Source of the DNA: Ascaris suum
Taxonomy: Eukaryota; Nematoda; Chromadorea; Rhabditida; Ascarididae
Assembly (NCBI GenBank): GCA_013433145.1
Contig: CM024170.1
Coordinates: 2,375,459-2,439,458 of the forward strand
Direction: 5' to 3'
Length of the DNA stretch: 64,000 nt
Positions within the stretch are counted from its first letter, which is position 1. Each line of letters starts with the position of its first letter. A program made the translations under genes and the position numbers. The notes beneath the pieces were generated by a model. That model did no database searches, was not told the DNA's origin, and saw nothing but the letters and a program-made list of their open reading frames with translations. Below, in pieces: positions 1 through 11,997 of the stretch.

Positions 1-656
1 AGTTTTATAAGGTTCTTCTAATTGTTAGCAAATAATTTGTCTGTTTTTGATTTTTTATTAGGGAGATTGAATTAACGAGAGGAACTTGTATTTGCGAATC
101 TTTTTGTTAGTCATAAAAGCAGCATCAAGCATATTAGTCGCCATATCTTTCGTTTCCTTTTGAGGTGTTTATAGCTGTTGAATAGGCACTGGATTTCATT
201 AGCGCAGGCGAGAACCGTTTGAATATGTTTTCACTTCCGGAAGTCAAGCAGCTATTAATACGAAGTTGTTTGCACTGTGTGTGGGCGTTCGATTTAATGT
301 CTTAGAGTTTGTTTACCAAAGGTGATAATTCTTACTGCTGTACCTTTTTGCCATCCATTTCTATGAAAACCTCTGCAGGTTAAGGATGTGTACTCTGTGG
401 ACATGGTGCAAGGGTAGTTATGAGTTATATGATATGCTTAAGGGTGGTACACATGCGGCGGTGTATTTGTAAAGGTGGTCCTTGTATTTCCTGAGAGCAA
501 AAGAGAGGAAGAGCTTCAGTTCGTTTAAAGAGGTCTTGCATTTATAGCTATCCTGCACTGTTCATGTGATGTAGATATGGGCGCTCAGATATAGGCTATC
601 CACATATTCTTGTACATTGGAGGAGCAGAACTTTAACTAAATGGGGCATTTTTCAG
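1..656. other. No supported gene; probable set-2 intron
   Basis: No exon could be supported here. A short open stretch after TTTCATTAG near 200 has some coding look but no convincing donor. Because a phase-2 acceptor opens the exon at 657, set-2 must have at least one more exon upstream, so this stretch is read as intron. Confidence 0.4.
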
Positions 657-741
657 TTCGGCATCGATAGCAACATCTCGATCAACTTCGGCTATGGAAC
701 TGATGACCCGAAAGGCTGAAGATAGACCGAAGACACCAGAG
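657..741 (+). CDS. set-2: set-2 upstream exon (linker region)
   Basis: A strong TTTTTCAG acceptor at 649-656 precedes an open stretch containing [16 protein letters not shown] and then [11 protein letters not shown]. It ends at GAG|GTTGTC. It enters in phase 2 and leaves in phase 0, which fits the next exon at 1278. There is no domain. The exon is supported by splice signals, GC content above its surroundings and phase agreement only. Confidence 0.55.
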
Positions 742-3700
742 GTTGTCCGCTTATCTTTGCATATTTAAAAATAACCCTCATTTATAAAAGAAATGTGCTG
801 ATGGATGAGGATGCTGTGAGAGAGGCGGATATGTTCTACTCACAGCTGGTACTATGGTCATTGTACAGGTATCACGGAAATGCCAAAGAAGCTATTAGTT
901 GTTTATAAAGAAGAAGTGAAAGAGAATTGTGTGATTTGTTTATATGTAGCCGTCAAGAGTCTAGTCGTCGATATTCAAATATATAATACTACCTCGCTTG
1001 CTTCTTAGTTGCGTATTCACCTACCTTCGATCAACGTCTCTGTCGATTTCTGTGCGTTTATAGCCATCACAACTATATCTACGAAATACTATTTAAAGCT
1101 GTTTAAAGCTGCGTCTAGGCTTATTTTAGGTACCGCTTGTCAACGTTGAAAGAAAAAATATCCTTTGTTGTGGAAATTCATTAATTTTTCTATCAGATTC
1201 TTGTAATGAAACTTTTAGTTTAGCATTCTGTTTCCTGTTTGCTTAAGAAATCCTAATAATTGATTTATCAAACTTAGGTGCCGAAATATGATGCGCTTCG
1301 AAGTGACCATTGTTACTTCATCGACGAATCGACGCGACCGAAACTTAGTGATGCCGATGAACAAATGGTGGAGAAGGAAAATGTTGACGCGGAAAAATGT
1401 GCAGTCGTCGTACAGAAAGCGCTGCAGTCAGAGGCGATCAACGACGTATCAAAGCGGCCGGTATCACCGAGTGTTGTGCATTTGAAGGCGGTCACTACGG
1501 AAGCTCTTGCGACTTGTCGGCGATACCGACGGTACCACCAACAACCATAAAGAAGGCGAGACGAAGACGTGTCAACAATGAACTTGCTTCCATTTTACCA
1601 CCTCCGGTTGATGTGTCACAACTTGCCGAGTCAGATCTCGACATGGAAATGACATATGATAAGCGAAGCGATGAGGACGAACTTGGAATTCTGTGCAAAT
1701 TTCAGACGGTTATTATTATTTTTTGTAGTTCTTTTTGCTTTTCTTGCTCCTTCTAGAAAATGCTTAGGGGACATTAAGCTTTACGGGTTGGAAAGAATTT
1801 TACCGTACAGACAAGGTGATGTATGTAGAAGAAATGACTACCGTATACCTGAGGGCCAGAAAATGTGCATGATATTTTCATCTCTTCTGATATCTGGTTC
1901 GGTGTCATTGGAGCGTTGAATTCGGCGTATTAGTTTTTATCTCACCTAAATCTTTTGCCTCATCCGAATCGTTTACAATTCCATCACTTAATGGTTTAAC
2001 GATGCGATAAATGTTTGTGGGGATACGACTGAGAGGATTTTATAATTGTATTTGCCTAGTGAATTGCATCATTTCTCACTGACAAGATAGGGAATTGCTC
2101 ATCGTTATCTTAATATTTGTTGAGTAATTGAAAGTATTGCCTCAGTAGTTATTTACTGACTGGGAAATGAAGACAATGAAATAAAATATTTTTTAAACAC
2201 CTACTGAGACAATGACATAGATGCACAATATGATTGAGTTGTGGTGAAATGAAATGTTATTATGGAAAATTGAGATAGAAATATTATATGCAGTCCTTAG
2301 TTTATTGTAAAGGGTAGATTGCGGGTTATGTTAGGATGGTACAATGGACTCAGTGGATAGAGGAGGGAGGATCATTTCGATTAAAGAGTATCACGAATGG
2401 AGGGGGGGGGGGTTTCCTAAAAAGTCGGTAGGAAAAACTGGATTTATTTATTTACTTTTTGAGAACTGCGGAGAAATAGATTGAAATCTGGGAATTGTCT
2501 AATCGAATGGGTAACATCCAATTAAATGTTTTGCACATGAGGATTGCTCTATTCTACAAGGAAAAATCTAGAAAAATGAAGCTTCTTTGTAATCGCTTTA
2601 AAAAATCTGTCGATAAATAAACGATTCCCTATGCACTACAACCTCCATACTTCCACCATGCCACTTCTCATTGTGTCCCACGTGGAGGTATTCATTTATA
2701 CTAAGTCTGATTTGGTACAACATTATATTTGTAAATAATAATTCCAACTGGGTGATTTCTTACGCGAAGATGAGGAGGTGACTTATGCTACTTGAATGAT
2801 AGCGAAATAAATTGATGCATAATTCCAGGAGGGTTTCGATAAAGAAGATTTGAAATATTTGGAGAGAGCGTTCTATGAAATGCAGAATGATGGGACAGCT
2901 ACATGGCAGCGAAATTTGTTTTGGGTGCCACCTTGTGAAACACCAATCGTCAAGTTGCTTGTAAATGTTTTCTTCTTTCTTTTTTTTCCTATTGTAGGCA
3001 ATTTTTTAAATTCAAAAAATATTTTATGGCGGTGAAATTTTCATGACAGAATATTTTATGCATTAATTAGCTTAAAGAATTAATGGGATTACATAGTAGG
3101 GGTTGCAGGTCGTGCTTTGATTCCTGAATACTTTATTTATCCAGATTGAAATTCATTGCCTATGCTTATTCCTTTGTTCTTTTCAAGCATATAGGCGATA
3201 AAATTTGTTGGGAATTTAAGTAAGTTCATTGTGGAAATAAGCAGTATATATCGAATTCTTTGTGGAATTTTCTTCGAAGGAAATGATGTGCGCGTATAAA
3301 TTCACTCCCATTTGCTCAATTTTTTTCTTTTTTTTTGTGGATGCTAATTTAAATCATTGGATGTGATTGAGGATTTTAGCGGATTAGAAGGAGAAATAGG
3401 GATGAATTCGGTTATTCGTTTATGTTTGTATGCGGTATTCCTCGCTTATTACGTATTGAAAATGCGACGATCTATTTTTGTTGTTGTTATGGCCACTTAA
3501 AGTAAACTTAATGTTCGCGAAAAAATGCCTCGATGAAATTTTCTGGTTTTTTCTTTTTCTATTTTTTAGTTAGTTTTCATCAAGTTGTATTTGTTATGAC
3601 AGTGTTTGCGCGCATATCCGGTTATTTGAATTTTCGTAGTACCAAGGGTATCGCAGTAAAATCTAATGTATAAGTTGAACATCAGCCCCTCCTCCTCCCT

Positions 3701-6700
3701 CCCCCATATTCTATTCCCGCTTTGAGTGCGGTCATCCGTATTTTCACAGGTATTGGAGAATATAAACCAGGTTTATTCCACAAAAGGCTTTTTTAGCTTG
3801 AGAGTTTGCGCAATGCTCGGCCTCGTAGAGTGAGGCGTTGCGCAACAAGAATCTCTCGATGCTAACTTTTGGATTTTTGGGTGGCCGATTGGTCGAATTG
3901 GTTGAAATTCTCAAGTGCTATTTCTTTTTTTTTCTGTATTGTTTTTTTTCGTATGTTCAAAAGTGACATAATTGTTATGGTTTTTCAGGTGAAACCACGA
4001 AAAGTTGGCAAAGTTGAAATCTTTTACGATGATCCTGAGGTGAGTATCGTTTAGAATTTGATTGCACCGTTGATGCTGCGATTTGAAATAGTGATCTTGA
4101 GATCTTTTAACATTACCTTATAGGATCGACGCGTTTCGTTGTGATGCATAGGGGATGTGAATAGGCGTTAGAATCTTTGAGTTGCCGAGTGGATTTGCGG
4201 AAGGGACGCGTGCGGGGATTTGTTCGTAGTATAAGAGATGCTGAGGAATTTTGCTGTCAGAATTCAAAGTATCGTGAATTTGTTTCTGTGCACAAACTTT
4301 ATAGTTTTTGCATATGGAAATAACTGTGAATAACTATATGTTTTATATGTATACATTAAACTGTTGTAGCGCATTATTTCAGTTTGCAGTTTGGGTGTTT
4401 TTTTGTGCCGTTTTACATTGGCTAAGATTGTTATTTTAAATAGTGTGGAATTGAAATCGGCTATTGGTATGAGTTATAAGTTGCAGTTGGTTGGTGTTCA
4501 GCCACATTCAACGGGATGCGCTCGTACTGAGGGATATTATAAACTCACTCACAAACAGAAGCGTGGAGTTCTGAGACGTCCAGAAGGATTCCAGGATAGA
4601 ACCGAGATCAGTGAAAGAGTTAGTCTTTATCTCTTTTTTTATAGGGGTCGTTTTCTAGATTCAGATGACATGGCGCGAACGTTGCTTATGATTTAAAAAA
4701 AAGCTGAGATGGATAAGAGCGAATTTGTTTGCTTTTTTGGTCTCTTTTCTACAACTTCATAGCCAGAGGCTGTGAACCATGTCTTTAAACCATGCGTTTG
4801 TTTGACTTACTGTCCAAAGTGACTTTTAAATTTCTGAGACATTACTACCCCAGTTAATGCATTGTGCAAATTTCAGTCATATATTAACGTGTTTAAAAAA
4901 TACAACCTGAATTTTGCTTATATCAATTGAGGTAGTAATAAAGGAAGCGCATCGAGTTAGAGTGCAAGGGGAGGTTTGAGTTATAGCAGCTGTCGAAGTT
5001 GAGCAACAGTATTCATGACGTTGGCTATAAATGATAGGATGAGACGACAGTTCGACACATCGTGCAAGCGACACGTGAGGCACGATCCGATAACCGCCGT
5101 TTATTGACGTCGATGGGTGAAACATCTTCAGATTTCTTCAAAGTCAACCAACTGAAGGTAACCATTTCCTACGCCGATGAAGTATAGGTAACTTCTTTCC
5201 CATATGATGTTTCATGAAGGCCAGCTTGTTGGCTTGTTGTTTTCTAATTGAAAACCTCATAATTGTTGGCATTTCTAAATTATGCTGTTCTCATTTCATG
5301 GGAACTAAATAGTTTTAAATTGCATATAGTAGAGTTAGTTTTCTTGTTCTGTTCAGTGCTAGTTGATCATAGATCGCTGAAAGCATTCAAATGAGAAGTG
5401 AAATTGCAATGTTTTGTGGGAGGCAAATATTTCGGAATGTTACTTGATAGTTCATCCCCATCCTCAGAATATCTCGCAAAACAGCTAACGTTAGCTTTTT
5501 TTTTAAAATGGCCTCTTCGTTTTTGCATATATGATGAACTAAATTTTTGTTTATATCAATTTACGACATGCAACTTGCTTCCATAGAATAAGAGAGTAAA
5601 ATGAAGTAAGGAAGAATAATCTTTCACAGAACTGTGGTTTATTCTTGGTGGTAGTGTAGAAGTTGTTGCGGGGTAAATAGGCTGCATGATTTACAGTACC
5701 GAAAGAAGATGATCAAGTTTGCGCGATCCCGAATTCATGGATGGGGACTTTATGCATTAGAACCGATCACACCTGACGAGATGATCGTCGAGTACGTCGG
5801 TCAGAAGATTCGGCCGACAGTCGCAGACGAAAGGGAGAAGCGATACATACGTAAAGGAATGGGCTCCAGCTATTTGTTCCGTATCGACTCGGATAACGTA
5901 AGTGCGATAGGCTGCTTTCTATTAATGACGCTGAAGTATTTTATTATGAAAGCGTTCGGCATTTTGCTAGCAGTAGTTTTCTAGCTTACAGCGATCATGT
6001 GTTACGCAAAAGGAGTTAATGATCGATGCGCAAAGTGAGTACGATAGTATGAATTAATATTGAATTTTTCTAATATATCTTCTTGCAGGTATTAATTTTC
6101 TTTTGAAATGTGAGTTTTCTTGTTGCATTTTTAGTCACTGATTTGTATGAATGTAGGTTTTTATTAACAATTGTAATTTTCTTTGAAAGGAAATAGTAAT
6201 TGAGTAGACATTAACTACTTGTAAAGGAAGTTTAGTTTAATTTTTATTTATTTTATCTAGTTTTTATCAACCTTGGACAGATTTAGCATAATTAAAAAAG
6301 ATTCACGATTTTCCTGTTGTGTTATCTTCTCCTTTTTATTTTTTCGTCATTTTTGTCGTTTTTTTTTCGTTTTTTGATTTTCCGTCAGTTTATTTATTTA
6401 TTTATTTATTTTGATCACATCGTCTGTTTTTTTTTTTCGTTATGATCATATCGCACTGTTCGGATAATTTCAAAGATGAGGAAATAATCTTTGAGTATAA
6501 TGGCTTATTTGCATCTCGTTGAACATCTTCAATTGTTTTTAGGTGATCGATGCAACGAATATGGGCAATTTCGCACGTTTTATAAATCATTCTTGTCAAC
6601 CGAATTGCTATGCAAAAGTGGTCGTAGTGGATGGCGAGAAGAGAATAGTGATCTATAGCAAGACACCGATTAATAAAGGTGACGAAATCACCTATGATTA

Positions 6701-6776
6701 TAAGTTTCCGATTGAAGAGGAGGATAAAATCGATTGCCTATGTGGTGCGCCCTCTTGCCGTGGCACGTTAAATTAA
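657..6776 (+). CDS. set-2: Set1/SETD1-family histone H3K4 methyltransferase, 5'-partial
   Basis: Catalytic subunit of a Set1/COMPASS-type complex, which methylates histone H3 lysine 4 in the nucleus. Eight exons were pieced together: 657-741, 1278-1708, 2829-2960, 3989-4039, 4487-4618, 5038-5157, 5697-5897 and 6543-6776. All junctions after 1708 are phase 0. Order of domains: charged linker, N-SET ([13 protein letters not shown]), the Set1 signature [12 protein letters not shown], the NQLKYRKK stretch before the SET domain, SET core ([37 protein letters not shown]) and a C-terminal post-[16 protein letters not shown] ending exactly as in animal SETD1 proteins. The S-adenosylmethionine-binding and catalytic tyrosine motifs look intact. 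The N-terminal RRM and the start codon are not in view. One frame conflict lies in the second listed exon. Orthology to C. elegans set-2 is inferred from the family and from the neighbouring mmab-1. MLL-type enzymes are less likely, because their N-SET and C-terminal end differ. Confidence 0.93.
1278..1708 (+). CDS. set-2: set-2 exon with two successive reading frames
   Basis: The exon begins after the acceptor AAACTTAG. Its first part reads in the frame of 1278 ([20 protein letters not shown]). Its last part reads in the frame of 1397 ([17 protein letters not shown], then [15 protein letters not shown]) and joins in phase 0 at 1708 to the N-SET exon. The first frame stays open to about 1550 and the second is open from about 1387, so the switch lies in that overlap. 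No intron of normal size with good signals explains it. An indel in the assembly, or a real frameshift, is the simplest reading. Confidence 0.7.
2829..2960 (+). CDS. set-2: set-2 N-SET exon
   Basis: 44 codons between the acceptor TTCCAG and the donor GTAAATG, phase 0 on both sides. The translation starts [18 protein letters not shown] and later contains [10 protein letters not shown]. This matches the N-SET pattern of Set1 proteins, in which a GxDxEDxxYL helix is followed by a W-containing segment ending in WV.P. The N-SET region is where other COMPASS subunits act on Set1. Confidence 0.88.
3989..4039 (+). CDS. set-2: set-2 short exon between N-SET and SET
   Basis: A 17-codon exon ([17 protein letters not shown]) flanked by the strong acceptor TTTTTCAG and the donor GTGAGT, phase 0 on both sides. 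It lies between the N-SET exon and the [10 protein letters not shown] exon, where SETD1 proteins carry a basic linker. The splice sites are strong and the peptide itself is not diagnostic. Confidence 0.7.
4487..4618 (+). CDS. set-2: set-2 exon with Set1 signature
   Basis: The translation carries [19 protein letters not shown], the hallmark that precedes the SET domain in SETD1A/B (TGCARSEGYY/F). The start was placed after TTGCAG at 4481-4486 because that gives phase 0 to the previous exon, although the acceptor lacks a pyrimidine run. The frame stays open further upstream, so the exon could start earlier. The end is taken at AGA|GTTAGT. Confidence 0.85.
5038..5157 (+). CDS. set-2: set-2 exon leading into the SET domain
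   Basis: 40 codons reading [20 protein letters not shown] and continuing [16 protein letters not shown]. This corresponds to the RRLLSSF..LLKFNQLK segment just before the SET core in SETD1. The donor is AAG|GTAACC, phase 0. The acceptor ATGATAG is weak; it was chosen because an in-frame stop blocks an earlier one. Confidence 0.85.
5697..5897 (+). CDS. set-2: set-2 SET domain, N-terminal exon
   Basis: 67 codons from TTACAG|TACCGAAAG to AAC|GTAAGTGC. Contains [18 protein letters not shown], the GxG SAM-binding loop at the start of the SET fold, then [33 protein letters not shown] and the beginning of the D.D segment. Spacing matches SETD1 closely. Confidence 0.96.
6543..6776 (+). CDS. set-2: set-2 SET core C-terminal half and post-SET, with stop
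   Basis: After the acceptor TTTTTAG the exon reads [20 protein letters not shown]. It goes on through the pseudoknot NHSC..NC motif, the basic [18 protein letters not shown] strand with the catalytic Tyr, and a post-SET zinc-binding C.C....C ending RGTLN and a TAA stop. The C-terminus falls where SETD1 proteins end, so the gene's 3' end is secure. Confidence 0.97.
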   Translation: MIDATNMGNFARFINHSCQPNCYAKVVVVDGEKRIVIYSKTPINKGDEITYDYKFPIEEEDKIDCLCGAPSCRGTLN

Positions 6777-9191
6777 CGGCGGCATCCCCGTTCATCGATG
6801 TGGATTGACACTATATGGTCAGTAGTCATTTACATTTGCGTGTGCGATCGCTAATCTGCACAATATTCATGATGACTGATAATTTGATGGCATTTTCACT
6901 CAAATCGGCTTAGGCAAGGTGGTTGACCTAAGGTGACAGTGAAATGATTGAGCCGTGGTAGCTTCAGTTTATTTTGTTTGAATGTATAGTGTGGAAATAA
7001 TGCAAGTGATCTTTTGATTAGCTTATCGGATTTGCATAAAATTCGAGACAAGGGAAAGAATTTAAGGTGCAAGATCTGCGTGAACCCCAAAAAAAACGTT
7101 GAATGAAATTTATGATGTTGAATGGGAAGTTGGATGACGAAGTAGAAGCGCTTACCCACCAATATTGTAGGGCTTATTGTCTTTCTTCTTTTTGGTGCAA
7201 GTCGAGCCTAGCAAAGCTATAGGCCAGGTGATGGTATCTATGACCATGTACCTCATTTAACCTGGCCAAGTGTATTTGGTGAATTCGTATATGCTCGACG
7301 TTATTCATTTTGCTTTTCTGTGATGCTGATATTTTATTACCTCTTTGCTGTCTAGAATCTGAAAATCTATTGTATTTTCAAGGTTTAATCCGTGCAGCTT
7401 CATGATATTATAATGAATTTGTTGATATTATTTATGATTTGCCCAAATCTTTGAGGAATATTTTGAGACCTCCTTAAGGAAGCTTATTGTTGCTGATATA
7501 TCTATCGTTTATGTTTTCTTGTCATAACTTTGCGCGAATGTCGTTTTCGATTTGTTGTCACATTTGCGAATAGAAATTTGATTACAACAAAATTGTAGAT
7601 TGATTTATTATCTGCATATTTAGGCGCTTTTAAAAATGAATTAACCTATTTACATAGGATGAGATATTTCTAATGAAGAGATATTTCATTGAGCGCATAT
7701 TCATCAAGGAATTATATTATTGCAACGAATCTCGAAGAATGCTGCAAAGTTGATTTCCATATATTATTTCTTGCTCAATATGAAGTCTTCAATTCGTATG
7801 AAATGTGTGCTTTTTTTTTAAAAAAATCTCTCATTTGTATTGCATTGTAGTCATTTCAATGTGATATTATTATTTATTTTATCGATACATATATATTTTA
7901 ATGTTTTTTTTTATTTACTTTTTGAGAAGTTCATATGATATTCTTATTGAAGAAGTAATTTTACGTCATCGTTCTTTGAAATTTCCGAGATGATAGGAAA
8001 TTCTCTAAATTAGGAAAATTATGGGAAAATGATTGAATTTATTATTCCAATTCATTAAGTTATTGTAATATAATTTCGAAAGATATTTTAGTGGAAATTT
8101 TTTAGCCTCTTATTAGAAATGCAATCATCTTATTCGGTCTAAATTTACGGCTAGAAAATATGCCATAATTTATTTTCCTCAAATTTTCGGCTTGCAAAAT
8201 ATGGCAATTTGAAAAACTTTTCCGCTTATCGTTAGTTATAAATGCAAAAACGAAGGTAAAAGTTCATACATGAAATGGAGAGTGAATATATTGGAGTAGT
8301 TTTGTTATAGAATCAACTTATCGTTATAGAAAGGATATAGTTAGTTGCACTTGATTTTTATGGCTGAAGGGGCATTGGGTTTGGAAATTGGGCAATTAAT
8401 TCTATGTAAGTATGCAAATTTGATTGATGTAGAAACAAGGAGGAGAATCAGAGGGGAAGTGGGGAGGGAAGCAAACGCTTAACCAATTGAGACGAGGAAT
8501 GCCTAATAGCAAATATTGATACTTCGCTATTTCTATATGTGAAGTGGAACTTCCAGTTAATTTGAATAATGATCGTAACGTTTTAGTGGATTCGGCTGAG
8601 AGAAGTGTATAAGTGAATAGCTATAAAATAATGCTTGTAGAATGTGGCCGTGCTGTACGTTTTTTTTTTCTTGATCGATGTTGAAAATTGTGAATTTGAT
8701 GTATTGGCTATTGGCTACTTTATTTTGCTATTTGCTTGAGTGGTCATTTATGAGGGGACGTTCATGCAATTGCGTTTTTAAACATCATCGATGCGAAAAT
8801 AAAATCGCTAGACCGGTGTGAGCAATACGATGATCATGATCTAGTTGGCGCTGTTTAATTTTCTGAATGAGGCATTTCTCGATGAGACTTTTAGAGCGCA
8901 ATTGCTAGATGACGATCAACCGCCGTAATGAAATGTAGTGCAAATTATGGCGCAAATTATCGTAAATATTACGAGAAAAATGGTACTTGGAAGACTGAAA
9001 TAAATGTGGTGCTTTAAGCGGATATGCGAATATCGCCCATAATCGCATCTGACCGGTTTTGCTGAAAAACCGACCCAATTGAACTCTTATCCACTGCCAA
9101 TATGAGTGAACGTTATTTCATTTGACTTTTTTATCAATTTGTACGCATAGGTTCGAGCGTATGTCGACGGTTTCTGTGGTTTCCTTTCGGA

Positions 9192-9273
9192 TCTGATGGG
9201 GAAATTGCCAGGAATTTTATCCAGGGCTTTTGTTCTGATGGGGGAATGGTCGGGAATTTTATCCAGGATTTTT
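9192..9273 (+). repeat. 42-bp direct duplication, two copies
   Basis: Two adjacent copies start TCTGATGGGG at 9192 and 9234 and share GGAATTTTATCCAGG. They differ at a few positions, including AAATTGCCA versus GAATGGTCG. It reads as a small, diverged tandem duplication in intergenic DNA. Confidence 0.75.
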
Positions 9274-10670
9274 CAAACAGTTAGTTTTTTTTTTTTTTTT
9301 GAATGAACATCGTTTGATAATGATTCTCGTTATTGATTTTGCAACGTTAGTGGCATTTTGATCATTTAGAATGCACCACTTAAAGTATAAATTACAGGCG
9401 AAGTGTGCATTTCTGACAGAAAGAGATGTTCCCGACTAGGGCAAGTTCTTGCTTACTTGTTTGTGATATTGTGCAAATGGCAATAAAACAGCAAGAATGG
9501 GAGGGGAAAAGAAAAAAATATTTCATTTGCTATATATATAATTTACGAATATTTCCGAGAAAGTTGATGGATTTTTTTTTCATTTTCTTGGTTAGAAAGG
9601 AAAGGAAAAGTGAAGACATTTCATTTCCCTATAAATAATTTATGGATTTTTTTTTTTGCTATGAAGTTTTAGTGAATTTTTCTTCAAATTTTCTTGTCTT
9701 GATATAGTTGATGTGTGTGTGTGTTTTTTTTTCGAAGAATGAATGTAAATTTACTTTCTGTATTTAATGATGTTTTATGAAATTGTTTTATTGAATAGTA
9801 TTACTGTTGTTGCTTAAATTGCTAAATAATATTTGAAATATTGTTGTTGTTATTGTTTTCTTTTTTTGCTGATGTATTTTTTATTTTTTTTAATTTTTTT
9901 TTTTTTTTTTTGCTAATTGCAGGCATTCTTTTCAATTGAAGAAATATTATTTACATACAATGCTAAAAGTGATTTTTTTAAAAACTATTTTTAAAAATTT
10001 CCCTGATGATATATGTATAATTGGCTCATTTTTATTTGTTAGTGCTTTCTTTTGGGAGTTGTCACAGTATTGATCTTAGTCGAATTATTTTCATCCAATG
10101 ATAACGCTTATTGTTATCATTTTAAAGTCGATATCTGGTTAGCCTATTTCCTTTTTCCGTTTCCTGTCGCTTTCCACCCCTCTATCTATCCCTCTGCATT
10201 CCTAGCCTCTTCCCTTTCACCATCCCATAATAGATGAAGGGGGTTATGTCGGCTAGACTATAAAATCTAGGATATATTTTATTGGTGTATGATCGCTGTG
10301 CACTCCGTTTAACACTCGCTCATTCATTATACTCTTCCGTTGTGAAGCGCAGTGCTTTATGCCGCAATAAAGTGTTTCACATTTAATGAATCTACTTGTT
10401 GTCTTTTTTGCATTTTATTTGCGGAATGCGTATCGTCACTATAAGTACCTAAAACATTCTTCTGCAATTCCAGTAATACTGTTATCTTTTTACATTTATC
10501 GGGGGAGGGGTAATATTTGCGGGGAATTTTTGAATTTCACTAAGAATGATCAGTGGTGATATATGCACTTCGAACTTCTTTCTGGGTTGATTCTTAACAC
10601 CATTTCATCTATTGCAATAGGATATCCGAAACAATATCCTTGATGTTGATGTGGGAGGTAGGCAAGATCT

Positions 10671-11033
10671 ATGCGGCCATTATTTCCTCTCATCTTTCAT
10701 GGAATTCGCGCTCTAGATACGGAAAGAGTTCTAGTAAAACAAGAGATAAGGAAAAAGAGTGGTAAGCAAGCGGGCGTTGTGGTGCTATCGTGTAGTATGA
10801 ACGATTCGCAGAAATTGAAAACAGTGGATGCTTCCGTAGGCTTCATTCATGCCCGCTTGCATGACACGCCAATATGTGTTGATAGCTTTGTAGTAAGATG
10901 GGGATTGCGACTCCACTACGGTGCTGAAAGAGTCTTACCCAAAGTTTTACCAGGAAAAGTTGTTGCTAAAACGCGACTCCATAGCGCCTTAGGAATGACT
11001 TTTTCAAAAATAGCAATTTTAGCAGTCAAGTAA
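10671..11033 (+). CDS. Hypothetical 120-codon ORF
   Basis: Starts with ATG and runs 120 codons in an AT-rich region where stops are otherwise frequent. The product is basic, with segments such as KSGKQAGVVVLSCSMNDSQK and LPKVLPGKVVAKTRLHSALG. I recognise no domain. Local GC content is higher than around it. It follows a GATATCCG.. exon-like piece (10621-10656) that ends at a GTAGGC donor-like site, so it could be part of a spliced transcript, a decayed gene, or chance. There is no signal peptide or clear membrane segment. Confidence 0.25.
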   Translation: MRPLFPLIFHGIRALDTERVLVKQEIRKKSGKQAGVVVLSCSMNDSQKLKTVDASVGFIHARLHDTPICVDSFVVRWGLRLHYGAERVLPKVLPGKVVAKTRLHSALGMTFSKIAILAVK

Positions 11034-11826
11034 CCCAGAAACTTACCCAAACGACGGGTGACAATAATGAATCGAGAATATAGCACTTGAAATTTGCAAA
11101 GATTTCATTTATTGCCTAATGAGCTATTACCATTTGCCATCGCGTATGAAGTTTGAGAGATGCTTTAGGTGCTTTTATCTATCTAAGTCATCGTTTAATG
11201 ATTGAAAGCGGCATTCTTGAATGGACGTTCGTCGAAGTGTGAAATTACACGATTGCGGTAATTAGAGGTAAATAAAGGTAAGATAGTGTTAGCGTTATCA
11301 GGCAGGCAGACAAGGTAGATAGGCAGTGCGATAATATACGAAGATGTACAACACAAATCGACGGTAATTATTTAGAGGTATTTTAGTTAATGTGAGATGC
11401 AATTATAGTGGCGAAAAAAATGCCCACAAATCGTTTTTAATGATTACGCTAACCAGGCGTTTCCATTTTATTACCTACAACCATATTTCGCGGAATTTTT
11501 TAGTAGTATATGGGGCTAAACCCCATTGGTGATGTTTCAGTTGGTTTTGCAACTTATGCATCGGTTTTGAATATTGAATGAGATTTCCGGTTGAAAAATT
11601 AAAAAATTCAACTCCAATGATTGTCATGTTGGACGTCGAATCATAAATCCCCCACTTTTTTTTTGAGAATCATTCGATGCGCCGCTAATCGTTTTCGCTA
11701 GTGTCACAATTATTGCAAATATCGGCTGTTTATGTAATTTGCATATTTGTGTACGGCAGTTTATATGTGTAATTGTATAATTTACGTAACAACACGGAAA
11801 AAACAGACTAGTGATATTTAAAATTT

Positions 11827-11840
11827 TTTCAATTTTTCAG
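11827..11840 (+). promoter_or_regulatory. Candidate spliced-leader trans-splice acceptor of mmab-1
   Basis: The site TCAATTTTTCAG lies 36 nt before the first ATG of mmab-1. There is no matching upstream donor or coding exon in view. In nematodes a TTTTCAG just ahead of the start codon usually marks SL trans-splicing of the outron. An ordinary 5' UTR intron would look the same. Confidence 0.55.
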
Positions 11841-11876
11841 CGATTGGGGCATTGCCGGTTATTTCGTTGATAGTTT

Positions 11877-11997
11877 ATGATGTATCGTCATTGCATGAAG
11901 TTACTCTCATGCTCAACATTTCGATTTGGTGAACGTCCTTTGCATATAACACCTTGTTTGGCTGCATTTAAAAAAGGACGTGGTACTGGTGATCAAG
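11877..11997 (+). CDS. mmab-1: mmab-1 exon 1 (presequence and ATP loop start)
   Basis: ATG ATG start, a basic Cys-rich leader, then [13 protein letters not shown]. It ends CAAG|GTGAATC in phase 1. A second in-frame reading continues into the intron, but joining to exon 2 gives TGDQG-KSSLF, as in the family. Confidence 0.88.

Larger units (their letters stand above)
6777..11820. other. Intergenic region between set-2 and mmab-1
   Basis: About 5 kb with T-rich runs on the plus strand, in the same direction as both flanking genes. It contains a 42-bp duplication near 9.2 kb and an isolated 120-codon ORF at 10.67 kb. I saw no conserved domain and no RNA gene. It should hold the set-2 3' UTR and the mmab-1 promoter and outron. 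Confidence 0.6.

Noticed and set aside
6896..7162. 88-codon minus-strand frame after set-2
   Set aside because: It lies in the expected set-2 3' UTR, has no domain, and its composition resembles the surrounding DNA.
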